Source: CAWDJT01 sp963828705
GTDB taxonomy: Bacteria > Desulfobacterota > Syntrophobacteria > Syntrophobacterales > Syntrophobacteraceae
Length of the DNA stretch: 64,000 nt
Assembly: GCA_963828705.1 (NCBI GenBank)
Contig: CAWHGA010000032.1
Coordinates: forward strand, 1-64,000
Reading direction: 5' to 3'
The notes under the pieces were generated by a model that was not told the origin of the DNA, made no database searches, and saw only the letters and a program-made list of their open reading frames with translations. Each line of letters opens with the position of its first letter. The first letter of the stretch is position 1. Of the stretch, positions 28,108 through 38,300 are shown piece by piece. The position numbers and the translations under genes were made by a program.

Positions 28108-28246
28108 AAACGCTCATTACAGAGCACACGAGAGCACGGAGAAAAGGGATTGACGGCTCCTAACTGTTGCGGGCTGCAGCAGGTTCTTTGGGAGAGCTTT
28201 TTCTGCAGCCATTCCCCGTGTTCTCTGTGCTCACTGTGGTGAACGG
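28108..28246. repeat. Imperfect inverted repeat of the 'cacagagaacacgg' type
   Basis: ACAGAGCACACGAGAGCACGGAG near 28116-28140 and the inverse-like CCCCGTGTTCTCTGTGCTCACTGTGG near 28205-28235 bracket a short GC-rich segment. Similar interspersed repeats are frequent in deltaproteobacterial intergenic DNA. Confidence 0.45.
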
Positions 28247-28585
28247 TCACTCAAGTTCCGACTCCATTTCGTCAAATACATCTTCGATCTCATACAGAAG
28301 CCGGTCAACCAACGCGAGATTCCAGTTGGCCATGCTTTCTTCAACGCTCTTGTGGATCTTCAGGAGTTTTTCTCTATGTCGGAGGAGCACTTCTCTGAGT
28401 GGTGTTCCCTCAAAGCGATACAAAAGCTGATCGAACTGACCCACCAGTTCATAGAGTGAGGGATCCCTGCTCACCAGATCCGAATCCAGATACCCCAAAT
28501 GACGCGCCAGTTTATGGTAGGTCCCTTGCAGGCCTTTTTGATAGTAAGGGCGTACGGTAACCGTAAGCTGCATATATTTGCTCAT
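28247..28585 (-). CDS. Helical protein of unknown function
   Basis: This 112-residue protein starts MSKYMQLTVTVRPYYQKGLQG and is mostly predicted helix with many charged residues (LLRHREKLLKIHKSVEESM) and an acidic C terminus. There are no Cys, membrane segments or known motifs. GGGAGACC precedes the ATG. Its borders are clean and its composition is that of a real gene, but I do not recognise the family. Confidence 0.6.
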   Translation of the reverse strand: MSKYMQLTVTVRPYYQKGLQGTYHKLARHLGYLDSDLVSRDPSLYELVGQFDQLLYRFEGTPLREVLLRHREKLLKIHKSVEESMANWNLALVDRLLYEIEDVFDEMESELE

Positions 28586-28755
28586 GCTGGTCTCCCTTTC
28601 CCTGTCGGTCCTATTTGATTTCTGATCTTGGTTTTTAAAATTCCTCGAACCATGAGGAGCATACGCAGCGCGCCGGTTGAGTCTGTGCCTGCGAAACGGT
28701 TTTGTTCAACCAAGGATTGTGGGGCCAACCGAGCGGCATCAGCTTGCATGCGGTG

Positions 28756-28863
28756 TCACTTGCCGATAAACTTGCTCAGCCACAGGATGATCCAAACCAA
28801 AATGATGCCGCCCCACACCCGCTTGGTATTCTCTTGGATGGGTTCATTTGTTCCAATGAGCAT
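28756..28863 (-). CDS. Possible single-span small membrane protein (35 aa)
   Basis: The 420-bp gap between the helical protein and the next hydrolase contains this minus-strand frame: an N-terminal LIGTNEPIQENTKR, then one hydrophobic span (VWGGIILVWIILWLSKFIG). No clear ribosome site precedes the ATG, so it may also be the tail of a decayed gene. Confidence 0.3.
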   Translation of the reverse strand: MLIGTNEPIQENTKRVWGGIILVWIILWLSKFIGK

Positions 28864-29004
28864 GAGGGATAGAAGGTTTCGTAGTCGGCACCAACGGTTT
28901 CTGCCAGCGCGCACAGATGTCAACAAGCCAGGTGGGCGACTTCGTACGATTCGCCCTGCTCCGCAGCGACGAACAGTCGTTGCTATGACGGCGGTGAATG
29001 TTCT

Positions 29005-29814
29005 TTAATCGCGAAGAGCGGTACTGAAAAACTCGTGTGCCATTCCGTTCAGCTCATCGCGGCATTCCACGTGCAAGGCATGGCCAGCCCTCGGGATTTC
29101 CGTCAGCAGGGCGCCGGGAATCAAGCGCGCCAGTGTGGTGGCATTCGCTGGCGGCACCAGCATATCGGCGGTGCCGGTCAACACCCGAGTGGGGATGGCC
29201 AGACGCCCCAAGCGGTCGCAACAATCAAAGGTGCGAATGGCATCGACCTGACTGTGGAAGGCATGGGGGGGCTGGAGGGGTGCGCTCAACTGCGCCTGTC
29301 GGTAGAGCTCGACCCTTTCTGGGTGCGCCTCCAGGAAATGGGCACTGAAAAAGAACGGCAGATTCTTGTCGACGATTTGTTCGATCGAAAGTCCTTCGTT
29401 GTTGACGAATCGAGCCAGGATCTCGGGGTTGGGTGAGATCCGTTTGCTGCCGCCACAATGAGTACAGCCCAACACCAGAGCGTCAATCCGATCTCCCGCC
29501 AGGAGCGCCAGTTCCTGGGCGATCATGCCGCCCATGGAAAGCCCCAGAACGAAGGTTCTGGCTACTTGGAGGTGGTCCAGCAGGCCCAACAGATCAGCAG
29601 CAAATTGGTTGATTCGGTAGGGTCCCGGTGGCATGCCGGATCGGCCCGCACCCCGGTTGTCCACGGCAATGACGTGGTAATGCCGGGCAAAGAAGGGGAC
29701 TTGCCCAAACCAGGACCAGGTGCCGCCTCCCAGTCCGCTGACGAGCAGCAGGTCCGGGCCGTCCCCGGCCAGTTGGTAATGGAGTCGGATGTCGTTGCTT
29801 TCGCAGTAAGGCAT
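29005..29814 (-). CDS. Alpha/beta hydrolase (serine hydrolase)
   Basis: This 269-residue protein has HG-type oxyanion sequence LVSGLGGGTWSW, the DNRGAGRSGMPPG element, nucleophile elbow GLSMGGMIAQELA, an acid in VLTGTADMLVPPANA and the catalytic His in IPRAGHALHVE. It belongs to the broad esterase/3-oxoadipate enol-lactonase-like group; the substrate is unknown. ATG 29814 is chosen because GAGGAAT lies ~6 bases upstream on this strand. The longer open frame upstream runs through a repeat. Confidence 0.85.
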   Translation of the reverse strand: MPYCESNDIRLHYQLAGDGPDLLLVSGLGGGTWSWFGQVPFFARHYHVIAVDNRGAGRSGMPPGPYRINQFAADLLGLLDHLQVARTFVLGLSMGGMIAQELALLAGDRIDALVLGCTHCGGSKRISPNPEILARFVNNEGLSIEQIVDKNLPFFFSAHFLEAHPERVELYRQAQLSAPLQPPHAFHSQVDAIRTFDCCDRLGRLAIPTRVLTGTADMLVPPANATTLARLIPGALLTEIPRAGHALHVECRDELNGMAHEFFSTALRD

Positions 29815-29930
29815 GATATTCCTCGATGATGGTGAACAATCCCTCAGACGATGGTGATTGTGCCAGTGTGTCGGTGTGCTAATCCCAATACAGTTGACTT
29901 GGGTAAATTCACGTCGTCCCACACCGTCTC

Positions 29931-29994
29931 TCCGGCGCAAGCCGGGGTCCAGAAGTGCTCGAAAAGACCGGATTCCGGCTTTCGTCGGAATGAC
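29931..29994. repeat. REP-like paired palindrome, copy B
   Basis: CTCCGGCGCAAGCCGGGGTC, CCAGAAGTG and ATTCCGGCTTTCGTCGGAAT then GACG follow the same order as 23441-23509. Confidence 0.7.
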
Positions 29995-30291
29995 GAACAG
30001 GGCCTGCCCCGGACACGATCCGAGGGGCTCCCACATTAAGGTCAGAATTGGAGCTAACCCGCTGCACGGGTAAGCATCCTATTCATATGGTATGGATGGG
30101 TGTACTGTAAGGGCGGGTTCCAGTCAACGGTTTGACGGTTCTTTCTCGGGTCGCTTGGACTGTTGGATTGCTGTTGCTCCTCGCAGGATTGTGTAATATC
30201 TTGAGAAATTAGCAGATGCGTGATCGTGTCCACAATGAACAACCTCAGCCGGTTCTTATTTGGTTGTAGGCAAAGAAAGGAGCTGAATCCC

Positions 30292-30981
30292 ATGAGGTCG
30301 ATCGTTCCAAGGTGTTTCCTCCTGTTGATTTTTTTGGCACTTTGTCTGTGGGCCATTCCGGTTTTTGCCGGAAGCTCTGAAGACGGAAAGGTCGAACAGG
30401 CTACTGGGGTCTTGGGGGAAATCATGGCCATCCCCGAAGATTCGATCCCGCCTTCCCTCCTGCAGAGTGCTCGCGGTATAGTGATCATCCCGGGACTGGT
30501 CAAGATCGGGTATCTCGTAGGAGGCCGCTATGGCACCGGGGTTTTGATGGTGCGGGACCGAAAGGGGAACTGGAGCAATCCCAGTTTCGTGTATCTCGGC
30601 GGCGGCAGCTTCGGCTTGCAGATTGGGGTGCAATCCACCGACGTGATCCTGGTCTTTCGAACCCGACGCAGCATCGACAATATCAAGCGCGGCAAGTTCA
30701 CCCTTGGGGCTGATGCTGCGGTAGCCGCCGGTCCGGTAGGACGGCGCGCGGAAGCCTCCACCGATATTCAGCTCAAGGCTGAGATCCTTTCCTATTCCCG
30801 CAGCCGCGGGCTGTTTGCCGGAGTCTCCCTGGAAGGCGCCGTTCTTGGCATCGACGATGATAGCAATCGGGAATTCTACGGCCGTAGCATTACTGCCGGG
30901 GAAATCTTGGAAGGCAAGGTGCCGAAGGTCCCTGAAGCAGCCGGCCGTTTGCGCAAAACACTTGATAAAATCAGCCGTTAG
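30292..30981 (+). CDS. Secreted YSC84/SYLF-domain protein
   Basis: This 229-residue protein has a clear signal peptide (CFLLLIFLALCLWAIPVFAG) and a SYLF/YSC84 domain (SARGIVIIPGLVKIGYLVGGRYGTG, then GGGSFGLQIGVQSTDVILVF). This domain binds phosphoinositides or lipids in eukaryotes; in bacteria these are periplasmic proteins of unclear role. ATG 30292 has AAAGGAG nine bases upstream. Confidence 0.85.
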   Translation: MRSIVPRCFLLLIFLALCLWAIPVFAGSSEDGKVEQATGVLGEIMAIPEDSIPPSLLQSARGIVIIPGLVKIGYLVGGRYGTGVLMVRDRKGNWSNPSFVYLGGGSFGLQIGVQSTDVILVFRTRRSIDNIKRGKFTLGADAAVAAGPVGRRAEASTDIQLKAEILSYSRSRGLFAGVSLEGAVLGIDDDSNREFYGRSITAGEILEGKVPKVPEAAGRLRKTLDKISR

Positions 30982-31132
30982 AGCGGCGCATGTGCACATG
31001 CTATTGGGATGTGAGATTATCGGGCTATCCGCTGCGCGACAGGGTGCGCCTCCGCTCTTTGTTGTGCGAGAAGCTGAATCAAAGGCATGAGATGATAGGG
31101 AGGGCCGTCACCAGAAGGTTCTGCAACACATT

Positions 31133-31354
31133 TTGATGAAGAAGGGAGATGCCAACGTCCCCTTCGATGGATTGTGCCAGCTTCTGCACCAGCTGGGCTT
31201 CGAGTGGCGGATCAAGGGTGACCACCATATCTTCCCAAAGAAAGGGGTGGAGGAAATCGTTAACCTGCAGTCAAAGGGGACGAAGCCGAAACCCTATCAA
31301 GTGAAGCAGGTCGGGGATCTTGTTGTCCGATACGGCCTGAAGCTGGAGGAGTAG
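31133..31354 (+). CDS. hicA: HicA-type mRNA interferase (start unclear)
   Basis: This ~73-residue HicA toxin has the catalytic-His segment IKGDHHIF and the tail PKPYQVKQVGDLVVRYGL. In frame upstream of TTG 31133 / ATG 31136, the sequence RHQKVLQHIL matches the conserved HicA N terminus, but it is preceded by a stop at 31088 with no start codon. ATG 31092 lies in another frame. So the 5' end is probably affected by a frameshift. hicB follows 3 bp later. Confidence 0.78.
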   Translation: MMKKGDANVPFDGLCQLLHQLGFEWRIKGDHHIFPKKGVEEIVNLQSKGTKPKPYQVKQVGDLVVRYGLKLEE

Positions 31355-31357
31355 CCT

Positions 31358-31570
31358 ATGGGCTGGAAATACGAAATGATCGTCTACTGGAGCAATGAAG
31401 ACCAGGCTTATATCGTTGAGGTTCCGGAACTACCCGGTTGTATGGCCGATGGGCCGACTTATCAAGAAGCCGTTTGCAATGCTGAGTTGATCATCGGCGA
31501 GTGGATTGAAACGGCACAAGAGCTTGGTAAACCCATTCCCGAGCCCAGAGGGAAGTTGATGTACGCCTGA
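31358..31570 (+). CDS. hicB: HicB-type antitoxin
   Basis: This 70-residue protein has the HicB partial-RNase-H pattern YWSNEDQAYIVEVPELPGCMADGPTYQEAV. It lacks a long C-terminal DNA-binding domain, so autoregulation is uncertain. It forms a TA pair with the HicA just upstream. The following 500 bp to the ferredoxin gene hold no supported gene; a short minus-strand tail (VELIPLLTRMIETFQKVG, stop near 31577) may be a gene remnant. Confidence 0.85.
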   Translation: MGWKYEMIVYWSNEDQAYIVEVPELPGCMADGPTYQEAVCNAELIIGEWIETAQELGKPIPEPRGKLMYA

Positions 31571-31995
31571 CCATCAGCCGGGAAGGGCGCAACCCACTTT
31601 TTGAAACGTCTCGATCATCCTGGTCAGCAACGGAATCAGTTCTACCGGCGATTCTGGCATCCGCCAACTCGGATGCTACGGGATGATCCTGTAGCGCTCT
31701 AATTCCTCTTTGCCCGCCTTTTTCCATCAGTTTCTTCCAACTCCTTCCAAAGGTGAATTCCAAGTTAAAGTTTCCTGTCAATCCGGGTCTGCACCATGCC
31801 GATCGCGAGATAATCGCTTAGATAGCCGGGTATGACCGTGCTTCAAGCCATGGGTTGGCTGAAATAGCCTGTGTGATGGGGTTTGTTGGAGTATAAATTA
31901 GTCCCGTTAAAGGTTCAGATATAGTCATTTTTGAATACCCCTCCAGATTTTTCTGGGGTATCGTTGTTTTTGCGACTTCTATTTCTGAATTGCGC

Positions 31996-32023
31996 TTGAC
32001 ATGCTCGAGCCTGCGCGTAGAAT
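31996..32023 (+). promoter_or_regulatory. Promoter of the kor-hdr operon
   Basis: TTGACA at 31996-32001 and TAGAAT at 32018-32023 with 16-bp spacing lie ~50 bp before the ferredoxin gene. No other promoter of similar quality was noticed up to 43 kb. Confidence 0.75.
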
Positions 32024-32071
32024 GACAACCCTGCGCAATCATGGAACGACCAAAGATTGGGGATGGTTTTT

Positions 32072-32404
32072 ATGAAATACTGGCGAGTGCCTCTGGATGT
32101 CGATGAGGTTCTGGTTTCTCGCGGGATCGTGCACATTGTCGAGGAACGCTGCAAAGGGTGTGGCTACTGTATTGCCTACTGCCCGCGGGATGTGTTGGAA
32201 CTGTCCAACCGCTTCAACAGTAAAGGGTATCACCCTCCTGCCGTTAAGAAACCGGACGATTGCGTCAATTGTCATTACTGCGAAATCATCTGTCCGGATT
32301 TCGCCATCTTTTCGGTGGAAACACCACCGGCATCGCAAGCCGGCGCCGGCGGTTTGATTGCTGGCCACCCTTGGGGCGGCGACCGCGGGAAAGCTTTGTT
32401 CTGA
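32072..32404 (+). CDS. 2-oxoacid:ferredoxin oxidoreductase delta-like subunit (2x[4Fe-4S] ferredoxin)
   Basis: This ~110-residue dicluster ferredoxin has CKGCGYCIAYCPRDVLE and CVNCHYCEIICPDFAIF, each supplying CX2CX2CX3C-type ligands. It is the first gene of the 32-43 kb operon and the electron carrier subunit (PorD/KorD) of the 2-oxoacid oxidoreductase encoded next. ATG 32072 is preferred with GGGGA nine bases upstream; ATG 32063 is possible. Confidence 0.88.
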   Translation: MKYWRVPLDVDEVLVSRGIVHIVEERCKGCGYCIAYCPRDVLELSNRFNSKGYHPPAVKKPDDCVNCHYCEIICPDFAIFSVETPPASQAGAGGLIAGHPWGGDRGKALF

Positions 32405-32565
32405 GGCCTCAGTTTCTGCGACGGCCATATAGCCGGTGCGGCGGCAAGCGTCGGCCCGGTCCCGGCGGTGGATACGGCCCGGTCGAGGTTGCCGATGGGA
32501 ATGGAGTGCTTTTCTTGCGTGATTCCAGGTGATCTTTTTCGGTCCTGGCGGAGTGAAAGGTTCGT

Positions 32566-33711
32566 ATGAAACCAGCAGTTCTTACCGGAGAACATTTCAT
32601 CACCGGGGATGAGGCCTGCGCTGAAGGCGCATTGGCGGCCGGATGTCGTTTCTTCGGTGGCTATCCCATCACGCCGGCGACTGAAATTGCTGAACACATG
32701 GCGGCACGTCTCCCCGATGTGGGCGGAACCTTCATCCAGATGGAGGACGAAATCGCAGCCATGGCTGCGGTTTTGGGAGCGTCCTGTGCCGGGGTCAAGA
32801 GTATGACCGCAACGTCGGGACCCGGTTTCAGTCTGATGATGGAAAACCTTGGGCTGGGGATCTGCACCGAAACCCCCTGCGTGGTGGTCAATGTCCAGCG
32901 TGCCGGGCCATCCACCGGTTTGCCCACGCTGGGGGCTCAGGGCGACATGATGCAGGCGCGCTGGGGATCGCATGGCCACTACGAAATCATCGCTCTGGCT
33001 CCGGCATCGCCGCAGGAGATCTTTTATCAGACCATTCTGGCGTTCAACCTCAGTGAGGCCTACCGGACCCCGGTGCTGATCATGGCCGATGAAGTGGTGG
33101 GGCATCTCAGCGAACGAGTGGTCATTCCCGAGGCTGAAGCCATCAGGACGGTTTCCCGACCCCGGGCCAAGGGCCGCAAGGATCGTTTCAAACCCTTTCA
33201 GGCAGGTCCCAACGGTGTGGCGCCCATGGCCAATGCTGGCGATGGCTATGCGGTCCATATTACCGGGCTGACCCACGACGAACGCGGCTATCCGGCCATG
33301 TCGGCGGAGGCCCATGTCGAGATGCTGGAACGGCTCACCGGGAAAATCCGGCGCAATCTCCATGATATCATCCATACCGAGCGGTACCGTCTCGACGATG
33401 CCGACATTGCCATCGTTTCTTATGGGGTTTCGTCGCGAAGCAGCCTGGCGGCGGTGGACGAAGCTCGCGATATGGGGATCAAGGTTGGGTTGCTGCGGCT
33501 CATTACTGTCTGGCCGTTTCCGGAACAACAAGTCCGAGCCTTGGCTGAGCGTGTGCGCGGCTTGGTGACGGTGGAAATCAACCTGGGCCAGATCCATCTG
33601 GAAGTGGAGCGCTGCGCGGCCGGCAAAGCTCCGGCCTATCTGGTGGGCCATGCGGGCGGCGCGGTGATTTCTCCCGACCAGATTATAGAGACCCTAAAAG
33701 GGATTGGGTGA
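32566..33711 (+). CDS. korA: 2-oxoacid:ferredoxin oxidoreductase, alpha subunit (KorA/VorB-like)
   Basis: This 381-residue protein has ALAAGCRFFGGYPITPATEI at the N terminus, the typical start of the pyrimidine-binding domain of 2-ketoglutarate/2-ketoisovalerate oxidoreductases, then VGGTFIQMEDEIAAMAAVLGAS and GATSGPG-like MTATSGPGFSLMMENLG. The C-terminal domain II spans ~265-381. It oxidises a 2-oxoacid with CoA, reducing ferredoxin; whether 2-oxoglutarate, pyruvate or a branched acid is used cannot be told from sequence alone. Confidence 0.88.
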   Translation: MKPAVLTGEHFITGDEACAEGALAAGCRFFGGYPITPATEIAEHMAARLPDVGGTFIQMEDEIAAMAAVLGASCAGVKSMTATSGPGFSLMMENLGLGICTETPCVVVNVQRAGPSTGLPTLGAQGDMMQARWGSHGHYEIIALAPASPQEIFYQTILAFNLSEAYRTPVLIMADEVVGHLSERVVIPEAEAIRTVSRPRAKGRKDRFKPFQAGPNGVAPMANAGDGYAVHITGLTHDERGYPAMSAEAHVEMLERLTGKIRRNLHDIIHTERYRLDDADIAIVSYGVSSRSSLAAVDEARDMGIKVGLLRLITVWPFPEQQVRALAERVRGLVTVEINLGQIHLEVERCAAGKAPAYLVGHAGGAVISPDQIIETLKGIG

Positions 33712-33894
33712 TGTCCCACAAGGCTCGAAGTGATCGGGAGGGCGGAAACCCTCCCCTACGTGTTACGCAACACAACCCAAATGCAGGGGTGCTGCCTCTA
33801 AGAGCCGCCCAAAAGAATTGTCCCCGCTGCCTCAGACTCGTCGAGGACGGGTTTGAGCGGAGAATCTGGTATTAGCGGTGGTATGGGAGGATTC

Positions 33895-34749
33895 ATGGAA
33901 AAGACCAAGGGGCGAGTAGAACATCCGCTTGATCGGCTGCTCCGAACCGATCGCATTCCGCACATCTGGTGCCCGGGGTGCGGGATCGGCACGGCGTTTT
34001 CGGCGACCCTGGTGGCCATGCAAAACGCCGGGATCGACTTGCAGAAGACCGTCATGGTTTCCGGGATCGGCTGTTCCGGCCGCGGTGCCGGGTACGTCAA
34101 GCTGGATTCCTATCATACCACTCATGGGCGGGCCATCCCTTTCGCCACTGGCATGAAACTCGGCAATCCCGAACTCAACGTGGTGGTGTTCAGCGGCGAC
34201 GGTGATCTGTTTGCCATCGGCGGCAACCATTTCATTCATGCTGCGCGCCGCAACATCGACCTCACCGTGATCTGCGTCAACAACCTGAACTACGGCATGA
34301 CCGGTGGGCAGGTGGCGGCCACCACTCCCCACATGGCCAAGACCACCACGACGCCTCGCGGCAATCACGAACAGCCCTTCAGTCTGCCACTGCTGGCCTT
34401 CGCTTCCGGGGCCACCTACGTGGCGCGTTGGACCATGCTGCACACCCGGGACCTCACCAAGAGCGTCGAAGAAGCCCTGCAGCGCCGCGGTTTTTCCTTC
34501 ATCGAGGTGTTGGCGCCCTGTCCCACGGGCTATGGACGCCGCAACAAGGAGAAGCCCCTCGATAGCCTCAAGCTCTATCAGGAACGCACCATCATCCGTA
34601 ATGGTGCTCATCCCACCGAGGTGACCCTGGATTTCGAGCATGGCATCACCCTGGGCAACTTTATCGATATCGAACGGCCTACCTGCATCGAGTCCTACGA
34701 CCGCACCTGCCGTCCCTATCCAGTTTTGGAGGAAAGGAAGGCGTCATGA
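33895..34749 (+). CDS. korB: 2-oxoacid:ferredoxin oxidoreductase, beta subunit (TPP-binding)
   Basis: This 284-residue protein has PHIWCPGCGIGTAF with cluster-ligand-type Cys, GIGCSGRGAGYV, the TPP/Mg motif VVFSGDGDLFAIGGNHFIHAARRN and NNLNYGMTGGQ. These fit KorB/VorA. ATG 33895 follows GGGAGG by 6 bases. It overlaps korC by 4 bp. The 140-bp gap after korA shows no gene. Confidence 0.9.
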   Translation: MEKTKGRVEHPLDRLLRTDRIPHIWCPGCGIGTAFSATLVAMQNAGIDLQKTVMVSGIGCSGRGAGYVKLDSYHTTHGRAIPFATGMKLGNPELNVVVFSGDGDLFAIGGNHFIHAARRNIDLTVICVNNLNYGMTGGQVAATTPHMAKTTTTPRGNHEQPFSLPLLAFASGATYVARWTMLHTRDLTKSVEEALQRRGFSFIEVLAPCPTGYGRRNKEKPLDSLKLYQERTIIRNGAHPTEVTLDFEHGITLGNFIDIERPTCIESYDRTCRPYPVLEERKAS

Positions 34750-35372
34750 TGACACTCGCGACGGTGTCGGCAACCACGACAGCCGGCTTGCGCCGGGAAA
34801 TCATCTTCACCGGTTTTGGCGGGCAGGGCATTGTGCTGGCCGGGCGCATTGTGGGCGAAGCCGCCAGCCTGGGTGATCACCGGGAAAGTACTCTGACTCA
34901 GTCCTATGGCCCGGAAGCCCGCGGCGGTGCCTGCAGTGCTCATGTGATCATAGCCGACGGCACTATCCACTACCCCTATGTGCGCCGGCCCGACATCCTG
35001 GTGTGCATGTCCCAGGGGGGCTACGACAAATTCGGTGACCTGCTTAAGGACAACGGCATTCTCCTCACCGATGAAGACCTGGTAGCGTCGGTGAACCCTT
35101 CGGCAGGCACTCAGTTCTTTCCGATTCCCGCAACCCGTATGGCTGAGGAACAGGGCCGCAAAATGATGGCCAACATCGTCATGGTGGGGTTCTTTACTGC
35201 GGTTACCGGCGTCCTGTCCATCGAATCGGCACGCGCAGCAGTGGCCGCGGCGGTGCCCAAGAATACCATCGACATGAATCTGAACGCTTTCACCAAGGGC
35301 CACGACTACGGGCTGGCTGTTCTCAAGGGGCGGATGAAGAAAGCGGAAGGCAAAAAAGGAGCCCGCGGATGA
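34746..35372 (+). CDS. korC: 2-oxoacid:ferredoxin oxidoreductase, gamma subunit
   Basis: This 208-residue gamma domain has FTGFGGQGIVLAGRIVGEAA and the ESTLTQSYGPEARGGACSAHVIIA segment diagnostic of this subunit. It overlaps korB upstream (ATGA) and the flavoprotein gene downstream by 4 bp, so the oxidoreductase and the HdrA-like protein are made together. Confidence 0.92.
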   Translation: MMTLATVSATTTAGLRREIIFTGFGGQGIVLAGRIVGEAASLGDHRESTLTQSYGPEARGGACSAHVIIADGTIHYPYVRRPDILVCMSQGGYDKFGDLLKDNGILLTDEDLVASVNPSAGTQFFPIPATRMAEEQGRKMMANIVMVGFFTAVTGVLSIESARAAVAAAVPKNTIDMNLNAFTKGHDYGLAVLKGRMKKAEGKKGARG

Positions 35373-38300
35373 AGACGCCCAAGGAACGCCTCTATCGAGT
35401 GTTGGTGCTGGGTGCCACCCCGGCTGGTATCGCTGCCACCAACAAGCTGGGGGAACTTGGCATCCCGGTGACGCTGGTCGATCCCGAAGCCGATCTCAAT
35501 GCCAAACTGGCGCGTGAGGAATGGCGCCTGAGTTCGGGTGTGACACTGAACTATGCACTGCGGCCGGGGTTGCTCCGAATCCTGCGCAACCGCAGCATCC
35601 GCACGGTGATGCCCGGTGAGCTGCGTTCCCTGAAGCACAGCACCCAGGGTTTTGCCGCCCGTCTCAAAGTCCCGCCCGGTTATGTGGACCCCGAACGCTG
35701 CACCCTCTGCGGTCGTTGCCAGACCGTTTGCCCGGCGATTACCGCCGATGGCTCTCGGGCGATCCATCTGAACGGACGCCAGGCTCTGCCCGGTCGGGCG
35801 ATTCTGGACAAGCGCCAGCAGCCGCTCTGTCAGGCCAACTGCCCCCTGGGTGTCAACGCTCAGGCCTATCTGGCCCTGAGCCGCCAGGGTTTATTTGCCG
35901 AAGCTCTGGAAGTGGTCCGCCGCGACAACGTGCTGCCGGGGATCTGCGGGCGAATCTGCACCCATCCGTGTGAAACCGCCTGCCGCCGTGGGGAGCTCGA
36001 TGAGCCCCTGGCGATTCGGGATATCAAGCGGTTTTTAGCCGATTTTGAATTGACTCAAGAGAGCCCGGCTGAAAGCGCCGGTACCGGGCAGCGACCTCTG
36101 ACCGGAACGGTCCCTTCCCCATTGGGGCGCCGTGCCGTCGAGAAGGCCGCCGTCGCCGTGATCGGATCTGGTCCGGCCGGATTGGCTGCGGCGTCTGATC
36201 TGGCGCGGTTCGGTTACGATGTGACGGTCATCGAGAAGGAAGCCGAGCTGGGCGGGATGCTTCGCTACGGCATTGGTCCCTACCGGCTGCCGCGCGCTAT
36301 CCTGGATCGCGAAATCGCTGCCATCGGCGCTTTGGGCGTGGCTTTTCAGACTTCGGTGTCGTTGGACCTGCAAAATGACCTGGCTGAACTTGGCAAACGT
36401 TATGCCGCCATCGTTGTCGCCACCGGCACCTGGAAAGACCGGCGCCTTGGAGTCCCCGGCGAAGACCTTGACGGTGTCGAAGGCGGTGTCGCTTTTCTTG
36501 CTCGCCTGTATCGCGGGGAAGTACTTGAACTCAAGGAGAAGGTCGCGGTCATCGGCGACGGCAATGCCGCCTATGATTTGGCGCGGGCGCTGGCGAGGAT
36601 TGGCGCTGACGTAACCATCGTCTCTTGGTTTCCGGAAGAACTGATTCCGGCTGATCCTGAAGAAGTGGTGGCGGCCCGCGAGGAAGGCATTGCGCTTATC
36701 GACAGTGCCCAGGTGGTCGGTTTTGTCGGTGACGGTGGGCGGCTGAGCCGCTTGCGGTGCGTCCCGACCCAACCCGGGAAGCCGGATGCCCAGGGGATTC
36801 CCTGGCCCGTGCCAGTGGCCGGTGGTGAACCCTTCGAACTTGGCCTTCGATCGGGCTTTCGTGGCCATCGGCCAGGTGGGCAATGCCGCGGTCCTCGCCT
36901 CCCCGGATGGACTACAGGTTACCCCGCGCGGTTTTATCGCCGTCGATGACGGCCTGCGCACCGGGGTTTCCGGCGTCTATGCCGCCGGGGATGCGGTTAC
37001 CGGGCCGTCTTCGGTGGTGTGGGCCATGGCTTCCGGACGGCAGGCGGCTGGTGCCGTGCATCGCCAGCTGAGCGGCGAAGACCTGCCGCCGGGTTTGACC
37101 AGCCGCCCCGGCGAGCGCGATTTTTGCGCTATTCCGGCCGATCTGCCGTCGGTCGCGCGCACACACATGCCGGAACGCCAGGCAGCAACCCGCTGCGCGG
37201 GTTTCGCTGAAGTGGCCCTGGGGTTGACCGAAACCCAGGTGTTGGCGGAAAGTGCCCGTTGCCTGCAGTGTGGGGTTTGTTCCGAGTGCCTCCAGTGCCT
37301 GGATGCCTGTGGAACGGTGGCGGCCATCCGGCACGACGATCGTGAGACGGAACTGGTTGAACAGGCGGGGGTGGTGATCGTCGCCGATCCGGCGCTGACC
37401 CTGGGGATCAGGGGCGATGACGTGATCCGCGCCTACAGCACCAAGGCCGCCCGAGACGACGCCCATGCCATGATGCTGCGGGGGTTTGCCGCCGCGGCCG
37501 AAGCCATGCACTTGCTGGGCGGCAGTTCCCAGCGGCTTAAGGGGCACGGACTGGTTTTCGCCCCGCCCGACCCGCAGCTCACCGATGAACTCCGCCTGGG
37601 GGTGTTTGTCTGTCGCTGCAATGACTCGTTTGGCTGGGCTGGGGAACTGGATGATTACCTGAGCGGGCTTCGCGCCCGTCCCGAAGTCCTGGTGGCCGAC
37701 ACCGTGATGTCTGCCTGCACACCCGACGGCACTGCCGCCATGGTCCGTACCATCCGCGAAAAGAACCTGAGCCGGGTGGTTTTGGCGTCCTGCGTGTGTT
37801 GCCCGCTGGATTTTGTCTGCACGGCCTGCACTGATCAGCGCAGTCGGCTAAAAGACGCACTCTTCAACGGCACCGGCATCCCTCGCGCCATGGTGGAAAC
37901 CTGCAACGTGCGAGGTGAAGTGCTGCGCTGGCTGGAGGAGGATGAAGCGTTTGCGGTGGAACGTTTCACCGGGCTGCTGGACCGTTCCATCAACCGTGCG
38001 CAGTCGCTCAAGACGCTGCCGGCCCCGGCGCGGCCCTATAACTTTGCCACTGCGGTCATCGGGGTTTCGGAAGCGGCCGTCAAGAGCGCTCTGACACTGG
38101 CCGATGCCGGTATGGAGGTGTTCTTGTTCGGCACCCCCGACCAGCCTCTGGAAGAGACCCTGGTTCATGCCAACATCCGCAGCTTTGACGGGTCGTCGGT
38201 CAAGGGGCTGCGTGGTACGGTGGGAAACTTCCAGGTGGTGGTGGCAATGGACGGGGTTGAGCAGACCATTCAGGTGGGGGCGGTGATCCTCGGCGAACAG

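Noticed and set aside
28628..29008. 126-codon open frame between two minus-strand genes
   Set aside because: Arg/Pro-rich product without motif or ribosome site; only a small minus-strand membrane frame here has weak support.
31491..31781. Minus-strand open frame after hicB
   Set aside because: It overlaps hicB antisense and shows no family features; a short C-terminal-like remnant in another frame is mentioned under hicB only.
36780..36950. Break in the HdrA/GltD-like gene considered as a second selenocysteine site
   Set aside because: The frame changes there and no TGA replaces a conserved Cys; a single extra T at 36840 explains it.
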